A DNA stretch of 64,000 bases from the NCBI RefSeq assembly GCF_000222685.1, contig NZ_AFWJ01000112.1, positions 1-64,000 of the forward strand. The letters are read 5' to 3'. Numbering within the stretch: the first letter of the stretch is position 1; each line of letters begins with the position of its first letter. A program made the position numbers and the translations under genes. Shown one piece after another: positions 50,578 to 61,357 of this stretch. Under the pieces are notes generated by a model. The model saw nothing but the letters and a program-made list of their open reading frames with translations. It searched no databases and was not told the origin of the DNA. The stretch is from Vibrio nigripulchritudo ATCC 27043. Lineage in GTDB: Bacteria; Pseudomonadota; Gammaproteobacteria; Enterobacterales; Vibrionaceae.

Positions 50578-52869
50578 TTAGTTGTTTAGATAAAACGGGC
50601 GACCGTAACCCAGAGCGTTGCCAGCAGAGGTTAAAGATGGAGCCCCTACAGACGTACCGAAGCCGAATATGCCAAAGTTTATGGCAAAGTTGTCGTCATA
50701 TATTGGGGTAGCATTAGGATCGGTTACAAAGTTTCCATTCCACCCTCTCAACTGATTGCTATAGGTAAAGCTGATGTACCAGCAATCCGAACGATATCGG
50801 AGGTTTGCTAGCCACTCTAGATTTTGTTTCACTGTTACGTCGTAGAAGTATTGTGCGTTTAAGTGCCATTTTGGTGTGATTTGATAAGCAGCAAGTAAGC
50901 CAGCCTGAGATATACCCGTTTTAGTAATATTGGATACATCCAATCCATCTATAGCACTTTCAATATACTCTTTCGTCACATAGCGATAGTTTGATTGAAC
51001 ATACCCGCCGTTAAAACGATATTCAAGAGCACTATTAGCTAACTGAATCGCACTGGATTCGATGTCATACTGGACTCCACCGTGGTAGAACAAGTAGTCG
51101 TTAAAATTAAAGTCTGTTTCAACCGCCCAGGCGGAATAATTAGATGCATTTTCACCAGATGATATCGGTTCTAAAAAGTAGATCTGTCCGAATGAAACAT
51201 TCAATCGTTCTTTGTAATCGCCGTCATAAAAGCGTGTTGTTGCTCCATAACTGAACTGGTTCGCTTTTTGTATACGGTCTACACCACTGTGCTTTCTGCT
51301 TCGGAATAACCCGTAGTAATCAGTTTGAAGGAGAGTGGTATCATAGAGACCTATCCCCTCTTGCTCGACTTCTGGAATGTATAAATACTGAACCTGAGGC
51401 TCCAGTGTTTGTATATAGCTACCCGCGTCCCTTTCAAGATTTAGAATTCCGTGGAGCCTTAATTCAGGTAACGTTCTTGATATCTGTTCCTTTAATACCG
51501 GATCACTTGAACTGTCAATTTCCTGCTGGTAGTAAGTGGCCAGCATTCGTGCTTCACCCGTAAGAGAACCCCAAGGTCTTGAAAATGGGACGACAACGCC
51601 AGGCTCAACATGAACTCGAGTTGCAGAAGGTTTTTTACTATCTTCAGTTACAAAGCGGCTTATATGACTTGTAAGATCAAAGTTGACCCCACTATAAAAA
51701 TCAGGTGAGTAGTAATTAAATTTAAGTTGGGGAAGCATTTGGTATGGTTGAGTGGCATTCTCATCCAAAATTTGAAAGTCTTTGACTGTTAAAGTCAGAT
51801 CCCAATCTTGAGTACGGTATGCGGCACTACCGGTTTGAATTAACTGACCATCTTCACGATTACCGATACTTGATTTGAAGTCTCTAAAATAATTGACGTC
51901 GCTAACCAGTGAATAGTCAATGTCCAGTTTCCAATTGTGTAGAACAATTCCACTGTGAGAGTAGTTTAATCCCCAACGAGAACCTAACTCTTCGTTTTTC
52001 CTATCGCTAGCGATATATTCGGTTCTTAAGTTACCTGAGCCATAATTTGTTAGGTAACGAAAGTTAGCGTCAAGTTGAAGACCTCTTCTTTCCATATAGT
52101 TAAATCGGGTAAGCAGGTCATAATTGGGTGCTAGGTTCCAATAAACAGGTATGTTTACACTTAAGCCATCATTGGTATCTAGAGAAACTCTTGGGAATAA
52201 TAAGCCAGATTTTCTCTTGTCTCCTACAGGCATACTCATATAAGGCATGTAGAAGATTGGAACATTTAATACTTCAAAACGCGTATTGTAAAAGTATGCT
52301 TGTTCTTCATCCTGATCCAGCTCGATAGAAGATGCTTTTACTCGCCATGAGCTATCTCCCTCTGGGCAGGCAGTCAAAGTGCCGTCTTCCATTTCGTATA
52401 TAGCTTGACCAGTTTTTAACACTCTTGTCGCTTCACCTCTCCCTGCTTCACAGAGAAAACGGTATTGTGTGTTTTCCATCGTGACTAATTCATCGTCAAC
52501 ATTGGAAGTAACAACTGTTGAATGGGACTTTATTTGCCCATCACTAAACTGAACATTACCTTCGGCGCGCAATGTATTTTCAACAGGGTTGTGGGTGACA
52601 GAGTCGGCTTTCATCTTGCGGTGCCCTTGAGTGATGACCACATCACCTTGGTATACAGCCTGTTTTTCAGCTATTGCCGTAATACTGTCTGCTTCGACAA
52701 AAACCGGCTGTTCGTCTGCATCTGGTGCTCCAACTTCCGGTACATAACATTGATCTATAGCGGGCATTTCCTGCACACTATCATCATTATGGGTATCGGC
52801 TTGTGTCGAAGGCACGGTGAGTGCAGCGCCAATTGAAGCTGCCAGAAATGTGCGGGAAGAAAAAGACAT
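50578..52869 (-). CDS. lptD: LPS-assembly outer-membrane protein LptD
   Basis: Outer-membrane translocon inserting LPS, with LptE plugged inside. Signal peptide 1-24, N-terminal OstA jellyroll (about 55-165), then a 26-strand-type barrel domain. 763 residues (E. coli 784). Four cysteines: 41, 140, 168 and 696. E. coli has two N-terminal (31, 173) and an adjacent C-terminal pair (724, 725), so the disulfide arrangement must differ. First gene of the minus operon. Confidence 0.95.
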   Translation of the reverse strand: MSFSSRTFLAASIGAALTVPSTQADTHNDDSVQEMPAIDQCYVPEVGAPDADEQPVFVEADSITAIAEKQAVYQGDVVITQGHRKMKADSVTHNPVENTLRAEGNVQFSDGQIKSHSTVVTSNVDDELVTMENTQYRFLCEAGRGEATRVLKTGQAIYEMEDGTLTACPEGDSSWRVKASSIELDQDEEQAYFYNTRFEVLNVPIFYMPYMSMPVGDKRKSGLLFPRVSLDTNDGLSVNIPVYWNLAPNYDLLTRFNYMERRGLQLDANFRYLTNYGSGNLRTEYIASDRKNEELGSRWGLNYSHSGIVLHNWKLDIDYSLVSDVNYFRDFKSSIGNREDGQLIQTGSAAYRTQDWDLTLTVKDFQILDENATQPYQMLPQLKFNYYSPDFYSGVNFDLTSHISRFVTEDSKKPSATRVHVEPGVVVPFSRPWGSLTGEARMLATYYQQEIDSSSDPVLKEQISRTLPELRLHGILNLERDAGSYIQTLEPQVQYLYIPEVEQEGIGLYDTTLLQTDYYGLFRSRKHSGVDRIQKANQFSYGATTRFYDGDYKERLNVSFGQIYFLEPISSGENASNYSAWAVETDFNFNDYLFYHGGVQYDIESSAIQLANSALEYRFNGGYVQSNYRYVTKEYIESAIDGLDVSNITKTGISQAGLLAAYQITPKWHLNAQYFYDVTVKQNLEWLANLRYRSDCWYISFTYSNQLRGWNGNFVTDPNATPIYDDNFAINFGIFGFGTSVGAPSLTSAGNALGYGRPFYLNN

Positions 52870-53019
52870 CGAGTTGAGCTATCCTGTGAAACCTAATCCA
52901 TTCGGTAAAGTAGTCGGACACCGAATTAAAACATCGCCCTTTATCATAAAGGAATTTGTATTAACCGACACTATAAGACCGCGGTAGTTCGCAAAAATTC
53001 ATAGATTGAGAGCACAATA

Positions 53020-53882
53020 ATGCAGATTTTTGGCAAAATTCTTGGCCTTTTTTTCGGTTTCCTTTTTGGCAACATCCCTGGGGCGATTCTTGGGCTTTTT
53101 TAGGGCATCAATTTGATAAGGCGAGAAACCGTCAAACAGGTGGATTTTCCTCCTCAAAAGGTTTTGGTGGTCCATCTCAAGCTGAAAAACAAGCAGAGTT
53201 CTTTAAAAGTGCTTTTGCCGTTATGGGGCATGTCGCTAAAGCGAAAGGGCAGGTGACTAAAGAAGAAATTCAGCTTGCAACGACCATGATGGAGCGAATG
53301 AACCTTCATGGGGAACAAAGACGCGCGGCACAGGATGCTTTTCGTTCCGGTAAGTCATCGGATTTTCCGCTGGAAGAAACACTAGCGAGTGTTCGTTCTG
53401 CAACAGGTGGTCGGTTTGACCTGCTACAGTTCTTTTTGGAACTGCAAATCTCGGCTGCGTTTGCAGATGGCGACCTGCACCCAAGTGAACGCAATGTACT
53501 CCATGTTATCGCACAAGGTCTTGGGTTTTCGTCACAACAGCTTGAACAACGTTTGCAGATGCAAGAAGCGGCTTTTCGTTTTCAGCGTGGAGGAGGCGGC
53601 TTTGGTGGGAGCCAGTCGGGCAGCCATCAGCAGCGATCTTCTGGACAGTGGCAGCCATCGTCCGCAAGTCAGCTTTCTGATGCCTTTAAAGTGCTGGGTA
53701 TTTCCGATTCTTCTGACGCGAAAGCCGTGAAGCGTGCATATCGCAAACTGATGAATGAGCACCATCCAGATAAACTCGTCGCCAAAGGCTTGCCTCCAGA
53801 AATGATGCAAGTGGCGAAAGAAAAGGCGCAGGAGATCCAGTCTGCGTATGACTTAATCAAAAAGGAAAAAGGGTTTAAGTGA
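53020..53882 (+). pseudogene. djlA: Co-chaperone DjlA with a frameshift near its start
   Basis: DjlA is a membrane-anchored DnaJ-like co-chaperone. The ATG at 53020 opens MQIFGKILGLFFGFLFG, the glycine-rich membrane segment, but reaches TAG at 53101 after a run of six T. One more T would continue LGHQFDKARN and join the long frame through the TerB-like region to the C-terminal J domain, with its HPD motif in EHHPDKLVAKG. Total would be 287 codons (E. coli 271). It may be a true mutation, a homopolymer sequencing error or a slippage site. The rest shows no decay, so damage is recent or only apparent. Confidence 0.85.
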
Positions 53883-53897
53883 CCCCAAGGAGAATCT

Positions 53898-54434
53898 ATG
53901 TACAAGGAAGTGATTGATTTTTGGTTTAGTGAACTTACACCAAAAGATTGGTTTGCTGGTGGTGAAGAGCTGGATAAGCTTATTAAGTCTCGCTTTGGCG
54001 ACCTGCAAGCTCAAGCTGCTCAATGTGAATTAAGCGATTGGCGTGAATCTGCTCAGGGGCGATTAGCGGAAGTGATCGTACTGGATCAGTTTTCAAGGAA
54101 CATTCATCGTGGAACACCAACCGCATTTTCCTCTGATCCTCTGGCTCTTGCATTGGCTCAAGAGACGATTCGATTAGGTCTAGACAAAGAGTTAACTCAA
54201 ACAGAACGAACGTTTCTGTATATGCCATTTATGCACAGTGAATCTCTTAAGGTTCATGAGCATGCGGTTGAGCTGTTTAAAGAAAACGGCGTAGAAAACA
54301 ATCTGGACTATGAATATAAACACAAAGTCATTATTGAACGATTTAGTCGATACCCGCACCGTAACGAAATTTTAGGGCGAGTATCGACAGAAGAAGAAAT
54401 TGAATTTCTCAAACAGCCGGGTTCAAGTTTCTAA
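53898..54434 (+). CDS. DUF924 family protein
   Basis: 178-residue soluble protein of the DUF924 (tetratricopeptide-like helical) family: VIDFWFSELTPKDWF at the start, VLDQFSRNIHRGTP in the middle, FLYMPFMHSE and RFSRYPHRN near the end. No enzymatic role is established for the family. It starts 15 bases after djlA with AAGGAG and may be co-transcribed with it. Confidence 0.85.
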   Translation: MYKEVIDFWFSELTPKDWFAGGEELDKLIKSRFGDLQAQAAQCELSDWRESAQGRLAEVIVLDQFSRNIHRGTPTAFSSDPLALALAQETIRLGLDKELTQTERTFLYMPFMHSESLKVHEHAVELFKENGVENNLDYEYKHKVIIERFSRYPHRNEILGRVSTEEEIEFLKQPGSSF

Positions 54435-54459
54435 ACCTATCTTCATCTAAAAAGAGAAG

Positions 54460-55245
54460 CTATTGTTTATTTAGATCCCAATCGTAGTCGTATTTGATTT
54501 TGCTGCTGTTATTCAGTGGCAAATCAGAGCGGTACTGCTTTAGGTGTGCGATAACACCTTCTTCGTTTCCACCGAAATCGGCAACAAACCATTCGTAGAT
54601 AGAAGACAATTGAGCACCATCTGAATTCAAAGATACCCCTTTATCGCTATTCACAAATGATTGGGCTGCTTGTTCTAGAAGCGCTTCCGTGTTGTCTGCG
54701 GTAAATGCTGTCGTTTGTAAATTAGGACAGCCCAGGCTTGCACAGTTGACCGCGTAATGTGTACGAGGATCATTCCAGATAGGGCGAAGAATACGATGTT
54801 CAATATCGTTTAGCGTCAAGTCTTTACCTGCTACTTTCACCACCTTCTCACCCCAAGGTCCAAAGCTAAACAGCCCGCCTAATTTGGTAATGGATTTCAC
54901 TGGGTAGTCATCTAAAATTAAATCCACGGTGATGGCGTTATACATATTTACCCAATAAGCGTATTGCTCTTTAAGTGGGTAGCTTCTTGGGTCTTGTGAT
55001 GCCAGATTTTGGATATAACCCTTAAGAGCCGCTTTATCCGATGCAGTTACACCTGCGTAATCAAAGAGATTATGCTGACCTGATTCGGCTAAATACTTCT
55101 TCAGAAGCTCATCCCAAGCTTGATGCGATATGGTGGCAGTATTGCTTTCGTTGTTTTTCTGCCAAAACTCCCAAAGGTCGGACTTTGGTGCAGCAAAAGA
55201 CAGGCTTGAAAAAAGAAAAATAAAAACAGTCAGTAAGATTCTCAT
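54460..55245 (-). CDS. DUF547 family exported protein
   Basis: 261 residues with a signal peptide (hydrophobic 3-17, cleavage near SFAAP). The DUF547 region includes YAYWVNMYNAITVDLIL, RTHYAVNCASLGCPNL (two cysteines) and FSFGPWGEKVV. Function unknown; the pattern recalls papain-like folds but catalysis is not shown. The ATG at 55245 is preferred to an in-frame TTG at 55251. Convergent with the DUF924 gene. Confidence 0.85.
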   Translation of the reverse strand: MRILLTVFIFLFSSLSFAAPKSDLWEFWQKNNESNTATISHQAWDELLKKYLAESGQHNLFDYAGVTASDKAALKGYIQNLASQDPRSYPLKEQYAYWVNMYNAITVDLILDDYPVKSITKLGGLFSFGPWGEKVVKVAGKDLTLNDIEHRILRPIWNDPRTHYAVNCASLGCPNLQTTAFTADNTEALLEQAAQSFVNSDKGVSLNSDGAQLSSIYEWFVADFGGNEEGVIAHLKQYRSDLPLNNSSKIKYDYDWDLNKQ

Positions 55246-55321
55246 AGTCAAAAAATTCTTTGGTCGTCATTGTGATTAGTATAGGAGACCCACGCCGATT
55301 GAGAATTCTTTCGTTGAATAG

Positions 55322-55345
55322 AAAAAAAGCCCCATTCCGGGGCTT
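55322..55345 (-). terminator. Rho-independent terminator after leuD
   Basis: On the minus strand AAGCCCC pairs with GGGGCTT around a 5-base loop, followed by seven T. Ends the leuABCD transcript. Confidence 0.92.
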
Positions 55346-55359
55346 AGATTTGAAAGCGT

Positions 55360-55962
55360 TTACGCCAAGAAGCTAGGGATTTTGGATTCGTATTCGGCGA
55401 TTTTATCTTCATGTTGAAGTGTTAAACCAATATTATCCAAACCATTTAAAAGGCAGTGGCGACGGAATTCGTCGATTTCGAAACCGTACTCTTTGCCATT
55501 GGCTCGAGCTTTCATCGCTTCAAGATCCACTTCTACTTGTGCGCCTTCATTGGCATGTACAAACTCGAAAATCTCATCGACTTCTTGTTCAGTTAGACGA
55601 ACAGGAACCATCTGGTTGTTGATGGAATTCCCATAGAAAATATCAGCGAAACTTGGAGCTATCATGACTTTAATGCCGTAGTCAGCCAGTGCCCACGGTG
55701 CGTGTTCGCGAGAGGAGCCACATCCAAAATTCTCTCGAGCTAGCAGGATAGATGCCCCTTGGTAACGAGGTGCATTCATTACGAATTCTGGGTTTGGCTC
55801 ATTTCCCGCATCGTCTAAATAACGCCAGTCATGGAACAAGTGAATTCCAAATCCAATGCGATTTACTTTCTGAAGAAACTGCTTTGGAATGATGGCATCG
55901 GTATCGACATTGGCTGCATCTAAAGGAACAACCAAACCTGTATGTTGTTTAAAACCTGACAT
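55360..55962 (-). CDS. leuD: Isopropylmalate isomerase small subunit LeuD
   Basis: Small subunit of the 3-isopropylmalate dehydratase. 200 residues (E. coli 201); N-terminal [21 protein letters not shown] and the [19 protein letters not shown] swivel-domain motif are intact. Ten bases after leuC. Confidence 0.96.
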   Translation of the reverse strand: MSGFKQHTGLVVPLDAANVDTDAIIPKQFLQKVNRIGFGIHLFHDWRYLDDAGNEPNPEFVMNAPRYQGASILLARENFGCGSSREHAPWALADYGIKVMIAPSFADIFYGNSINNQMVPVRLTEQEVDEIFEFVHANEGAQVEVDLEAMKARANGKEYGFEIDEFRRHCLLNGLDNIGLTLQHEDKIAEYESKIPSFLA

Positions 55963-55972
55963 GATAAGTTCC

Positions 55973-57376
55973 TTATTGCTCTAATTCACGAATATCGACA
56001 AAGTGACCGGCAATGGCTGCGGCAGCTGCCATGGCTGGACTCACTAGATGAGTACGCCCATCACGACCCTGACGCCCTTCAAAGTTACGGTTACTGGTCG
56101 ATGCGCAGCGTTCATGGGGACCCAGACGGTCATTGTTCATTGCCAGACACATGGAGCAGCCAGGTAAACGCCATTCGAACCCAGCGTCAATGAAGATTTT
56201 ATCCAGTCCTTCCAGTTCAGCCTGTGAACGAACTTGCTCGGACCCCGGAACGATCAAAGCCTGAACATGACCTGCTACTTTCTTACCTTTAGCAATGGCG
56301 GCAGCAGCGCGCATGTCTTCGATTCGGGAGTTAGTACAGGAGCCTACAAATACTTTATCTACCTTGTAATCTGATAGCTTCTTACCCGCTTCTAAGCCCA
56401 TGTAAGCCAGTGCTTTCTCGGCTGAGGCTTTTTCTACTGGATCTGCGAAACTGTCAGGTGCTGGGATACTGGCATCTACCGCGATAACTTGACCAGGGTT
56501 CGTTCCCCAAGTGACTTGTGGTTTGATTTGAGTTGCATCCAATGTCACAACTGCGTCAAATTCTGCGTCATCATCGGTTTTCAGTGATGACCAGTATTCA
56601 ACTGCATCTTCCCAATCTTGACCTTGAGGTGCAAATTTACGCCCTTTGATGTAGTCAAAGGTGGTTTCGTCTGGCGCAATCAGACCTGCTTTTGCACCCA
56701 GTTCGATAGCCATGTTACAGACCGTCATGCGACCTTCCATCGTCAGGTCGGTAATGGCTTCGCCACAGAATTCGACCACGTAGCCAGTACCGCCTGCGGC
56801 GGTGGTTTTACCGATGATGGCAAGTACGATATCTTTTGCGGTAATGCCTTCTGCAACTTTCCCTTTCACCTCAATCTTCATGGTTTTAGCACGAGCTTGC
56901 TTTAGGGTTTGAGTTGCCAGAACGTGCTCAACTTCAGAAGTCCCGATACCAAAAGCCAATGAACCAAAAGCACCGTGAGTCGCGGTATGAGAGTCACCAC
57001 AAACGATGGTCATACCCGGCAAGGTAATCCCTAGCTCAGGACCCATAACGTGCACAATACCTTGGTATTTGTGGTTAATGTCATAAAGGGTGACACCAAA
57101 CTCTTCACAGTTCTTAGACAGCGTTTCCATCTGAATACGCGCCATTTCACCAGAGGCATTGATGTCCTTGGTTTGAGTCGACACATTGTGATCCATTGTG
57201 GCAAACGTTTTGCCGACTTGACGAACCGGACGTCCCTTTTCACGCAGACCATCAAAAGCTTGCGGAGAGGTCACTTCGTGAACCAAATGGCGGTCAATGT
57301 ATAAGATAGGGTTTTCGCCCTCTGCCGCAACTGCGACGTGGGCGTCATAAATTTTTTCGTATAATGTTTTCGACAT
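55973..57376 (-). CDS. leuC: Isopropylmalate isomerase large subunit LeuC
   Basis: Aconitase-family 4Fe-4S subunit. Cluster cysteines appear in VGSCTNSR and [10 protein letters not shown]. 467 residues (E. coli 466). The ATG at 57376 (AAGGAAG upstream) is chosen over the in-frame extension to 57448. Confidence 0.96.
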   Translation of the reverse strand: MSKTLYEKIYDAHVAVAAEGENPILYIDRHLVHEVTSPQAFDGLREKGRPVRQVGKTFATMDHNVSTQTKDINASGEMARIQMETLSKNCEEFGVTLYDINHKYQGIVHVMGPELGITLPGMTIVCGDSHTATHGAFGSLAFGIGTSEVEHVLATQTLKQARAKTMKIEVKGKVAEGITAKDIVLAIIGKTTAAGGTGYVVEFCGEAITDLTMEGRMTVCNMAIELGAKAGLIAPDETTFDYIKGRKFAPQGQDWEDAVEYWSSLKTDDDAEFDAVVTLDATQIKPQVTWGTNPGQVIAVDASIPAPDSFADPVEKASAEKALAYMGLEAGKKLSDYKVDKVFVGSCTNSRIEDMRAAAAIAKGKKVAGHVQALIVPGSEQVRSQAELEGLDKIFIDAGFEWRLPGCSMCLAMNNDRLGPHERCASTSNRNFEGRQGRDGRTHLVSPAMAAAAAIAGHFVDIRELEQ

Positions 57377-57429
57377 TGCTTCTTCCTTGAGCGAAGCGCT
57401 CAGTATTTCAATTTGTACGTGAGCCCGAT

Positions 57430-57454
57430 TCAGCGATGAACGGCTCATCGCTGT
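57430..57454 (-). other. Intercistronic hairpin leuB-leuC
   Basis: A perfect 9-bp stem (CAGCGATGA / TCATCGCTG) with a 5-base loop and no T-run lies in the 116-base gap. It may stabilise processed operon mRNA. Confidence 0.6.
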
Positions 57455-57492
57455 ATTTTAAATTCAATCTGTACTCACGCTTTACCTGTCTG

Positions 57493-58689
<1,197 letters not shown>

Positions 58690-58697
58690 TTGTATTT

Positions 58698-60251
58698 TTA
58701 TACTGTCTCTATCTTATCTTTTTTCTGCTTAATGTCAGCAATTTGGTCTGCACGATGAATACTATTAATTACATGCAATAGAGCCTGACCAGAGGCTTCA
58801 ATAATATCGGTAGATACCCCAGTTCCGTGGTATTTTCTGCCTTTATAGTTAGCGATGATGTCTGCCTGACCTAAGCCATCTTCACCTTCACCTTTGGCAG
58901 TGAGATCGAATTTATCCAGAACGATGTCGTAACCCGTTACTCGGTAAATGCATTGGTAAAGCGCATCGACAGGACCATTACCAACCGCAGCTTCGCTCTT
59001 TTCTTCATCGCCACATTGCAGCTTGATGCTAGTGGTCGCCATGACACTGCCAGATTGCACGCTTAGGTAATTCAACTTGAAGTAGTCGTCTTCTTCGCGC
59101 AAGTTCGCAAAGTGCATCAATGCTTCCAGGTCGTAATCGAAAACCTGACCTTTGCGATCGGCAAGTTTTAGGAAATCGGCGTAAAGCGTGTCTAGGTTAT
59201 ATTCGTCTTCTTTGTACCCCATGGTATCCATGTGGTTCTTAACCGCGGCACGTCCGCTTCGGCTGGTTAGATTAAGCGCCTGATTCTTTAGACCGACAGA
59301 TTCTGGAGTCATGATCTCGTAAGTGTTTTTACTTTTGATCATGCCATCCTGGTGGATACCTGAGGAGTGGCTGAATGCGTTCGCTCCTACCACCGCTTTG
59401 TTACTCTGGATTGGCATATTACAAAGCTGGCTCACCAACTTACTGGTGCGGTAAATTTCTTCGCTCTTAATATTGGTTGTGACATTCAACAAATCGGCGC
59501 GTGTTTTAAGGATCATCGCCACTTCTTCTAGCGCACAGTTACCCGCACGTTCACCAATACCGTTAATGGTACCTTCAATCTGGCGTGCGCCAGCCTGAAC
59601 GGCCGCAATTGAGTTGGCCACTGACATACCTAAGTCGTCGTGACAATGCACTGAAATCACCGCTTTATCGATATTCGGAACTCGATTAAACAGGGTTTCA
59701 AAGATTGCACCAAACTCACCTGGAACCGTGTAGCCCACAGTGTCTGGGATATTGATGGTGCTTGCACCTGCATCAATGGCAGCTTCCACCATACGGCACA
59801 AGTTATCGATGGGTGTGCGTCCTGCATCTTCACAAGAAAACTCAACATCGTCGGTGTACTTACGAGCTCGCTTAACTGCTTGAACGCCCATTTCTATGAC
59901 GTCTTCATAGTCACGACGCAATTTGTTCTGAACGTGAACGGTAGAAGTTGAGATAAAGGTGTGAATACGGAACGCTTCGGCGACTTTCAAAGCTTCGGCA
60001 GCTACATCAATGTCTTTCGCAACGGCACGCGAAAGACCACAAATACGGCTGTTTTTAACATTTTTAGCAATGGTCTGTACGGATTCGAAATCGCCAGGAG
60101 AAGATACTGGGAAGCCCGCTTCAATCACGTCGACACCCAATCTTTCGAGTGCATAAGCGATCTGCAGTTTTTCTTTCACAGTTAAACTTGCTGACAATGC
60201 CTGCTCGCCATCACGCAAAGTTGTATCGAAAATAATGACCTGATCGCTCAT
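58698..60251 (-). CDS. leuA: 2-isopropylmalate synthase LeuA
   Basis: First committed enzyme of leucine synthesis. HMGL-like TIM barrel ([39 protein letters not shown]) and C-terminal LeuA allosteric domain for leucine feedback (from about 395). 517 residues (E. coli 523). It is preceded by a leucine-rich leader peptide and attenuator. Confidence 0.97.
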   Translation of the reverse strand: MSDQVIIFDTTLRDGEQALSASLTVKEKLQIAYALERLGVDVIEAGFPVSSPGDFESVQTIAKNVKNSRICGLSRAVAKDIDVAAEALKVAEAFRIHTFISTSTVHVQNKLRRDYEDVIEMGVQAVKRARKYTDDVEFSCEDAGRTPIDNLCRMVEAAIDAGASTINIPDTVGYTVPGEFGAIFETLFNRVPNIDKAVISVHCHDDLGMSVANSIAAVQAGARQIEGTINGIGERAGNCALEEVAMILKTRADLLNVTTNIKSEEIYRTSKLVSQLCNMPIQSNKAVVGANAFSHSSGIHQDGMIKSKNTYEIMTPESVGLKNQALNLTSRSGRAAVKNHMDTMGYKEDEYNLDTLYADFLKLADRKGQVFDYDLEALMHFANLREEDDYFKLNYLSVQSGSVMATTSIKLQCGDEEKSEAAVGNGPVDALYQCIYRVTGYDIVLDKFDLTAKGEGEDGLGQADIIANYKGRKYHGTGVSTDIIEASGQALLHVINSIHRADQIADIKQKKDKIETV

Positions 60252-60323
60252 GTTTGCTGTCCTTTTCCTGTTGGTTAATCGTTTTCTGTCCGCAGATGCC
60301 GATTTTTTATTTTCTTAAGTTAT

Positions 60324-60353
60324 AAAAAAACCCGCATTTGAATGCGGGTTTTA
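60324..60353 (-). terminator. leu operon attenuator
   Basis: On the minus strand AAACCCGCATT pairs with AATGCGGGTTT, followed by seven T. It lies between leader peptide and leuA. Its ACCCGC arm can instead pair with GCGGGT at 60387-60392, at the end of the leader coding region, giving an antiterminator when ribosomes stall upstream. Confidence 0.92.
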
Positions 60354-60384
60354 AGAATCTGTGTGGTTATTTTTCTTCCACTGC

Positions 60385-60447
60385 CTACCCGCGCGATCGA
60401 ATCACGATAAGGAGGAGGCTAAGCAGGATAGAAAAACGAGATGTCAT
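60385..60447 (-). CDS. leuL: leu operon leader peptide
   Basis: A 20-residue open frame on the minus strand containing ILLSLLLIVI: five Leu, three Ile and one Val clustered in the middle. It ends in TAG inside the GCGGGT segment that competes with the attenuator. A ribosome stalled at the Leu codons leaves that segment free, while one reaching the stop covers it. A weak GGAA lies 10 bases upstream. It differs in sequence from E. coli LeuL but has the same logic. Confidence 0.88.
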   Translation of the reverse strand: MTSRFSILLSLLLIVIRSRG

Positions 60448-60480
60448 GTAAAAACATTTCCACAAAATTAAGTTAACAAA

Positions 60481-60509
60481 TTAGTACCGTACTCCTGATG
60501 GTGCGTCAA
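60481..60509 (-). promoter_or_regulatory. leu operon promoter
   Basis: On the minus strand TTGACG (60509-60504), a 17-base spacer and TACTAA (60486-60481) lie about 35 bases upstream of the leader-peptide start. A strong sigma-70-like match. Confidence 0.8.
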
Positions 60510-60603
60510 CCCTTTCGTTGATTTTTTCTTCATATCGGATCAGTTAGTAGGAGAAATCCTCAAAAAGAAGCATGTTGTATAAGTGAATCGCTCAAGGAGG
60601 AAA

Positions 60604-60683
60604 TTAATCAAATGATTAAATACTGATTAATTATTCTGCTGTTTTGTTTAAATTTTGGCTCCTATAATTATTCGAATGATTAA
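60604..60683 (+). promoter_or_regulatory. TGATTAA sites and -10 box upstream of the tetR gene
   Basis: Four copies of the 7-mer: TTAATCA (60604) and TGATTAA (60613) form an inverted pair with a 2-base spacer; TGATTAA recurs at 60624 and 60677. TATAAT at 60663-60668 is a good -10 box, and the last copy overlaps the likely start of transcription. A plausible operator array for the TetR-family repressor encoded next. Confidence 0.5.
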
Positions 60684-60697
60684 TTCTGGAGATAGAA

Positions 60698-61354
60698 ATG
60701 AGCCGTAAAGTCGGGCGTCCTGCAGAAAAAACCAATGCAAGAGAAAAGCTTATTCTCAAAGCGCGTGAACTCTTTACTCAGCATCCTTATGAGAAAGTGT
60801 CCACTCGCCTGCTGGCAGAAAAAGCAGGCGTGAACATGGCGATGATTCGCTACTACTTCGGTAGCAAGGATGGATTGTTTGAAACCATGTTGCGAGAAAC
60901 CTTAGCGCCAATGAAGGAACACATTGGACAAACCATCAAGGAAACAAGCAGTGACGAAGATTTCCTCGGCATCATGAAAACCTACTACGGCATGATGTCA
61001 AAAATCCCTGATTTTCCGAGGTTGGTCTGCAGAATCATGATGATGGAAGAAAGTGCAGTACAGCGAAAACTGATGGAAAAAGTATTTATGGAAATCGCTA
61101 TGCCAGCGCAGCAACTGATATTTCATAAATTTCAAAGTAATGGTGTATTAAAACCGGACCTTGATCCTTTGCTTTGCAAAGTCAGTTACATCAGCTTAAT
61201 GGTGTTCCCGTTTATTGCCCCTCCCCAATTGTTAAAAATTCACGAAGTGTCGTTGGACGAAGACTTTCTAGCGCGGCTGCTAGAGCACAACCTGCAGTTA
61301 TTGTCCCGAGGCTTTTTAATTTCACCTTCTGAAAATCAAAATCACGAGGAGTAA
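60698..61354 (+). CDS. TetR-family transcriptional regulator
   Basis: 218 residues. N-terminal helix-turn-helix (AREKLILKARELFTQHPYEKVSTRLLAEKAGVNMAMIRYYFGSKDGLF condensed: residues about 15-62) and a divergent C-terminal ligand domain. First gene of an operon with an RND pump: the adaptor starts 3 bases after its stop, so it likely represses its own operon. The effector is unknown. Confidence 0.9.
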   Translation: MSRKVGRPAEKTNAREKLILKARELFTQHPYEKVSTRLLAEKAGVNMAMIRYYFGSKDGLFETMLRETLAPMKEHIGQTIKETSSDEDFLGIMKTYYGMMSKIPDFPRLVCRIMMMEESAVQRKLMEKVFMEIAMPAQQLIFHKFQSNGVLKPDLDPLLCKVSYISLMVFPFIAPPQLLKIHEVSLDEDFLARLLEHNLQLLSRGFLISPSENQNHEE

Positions 61355-61357
61355 CTT

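Noticed and set aside
53223-53882. The long frame from ATG 53223 as an independent gene
   Set aside because: The preceding 120 bases in the same frame encode expected DjlA residues and the upstream frame encodes its membrane segment, so it is better described as frameshifted djlA.
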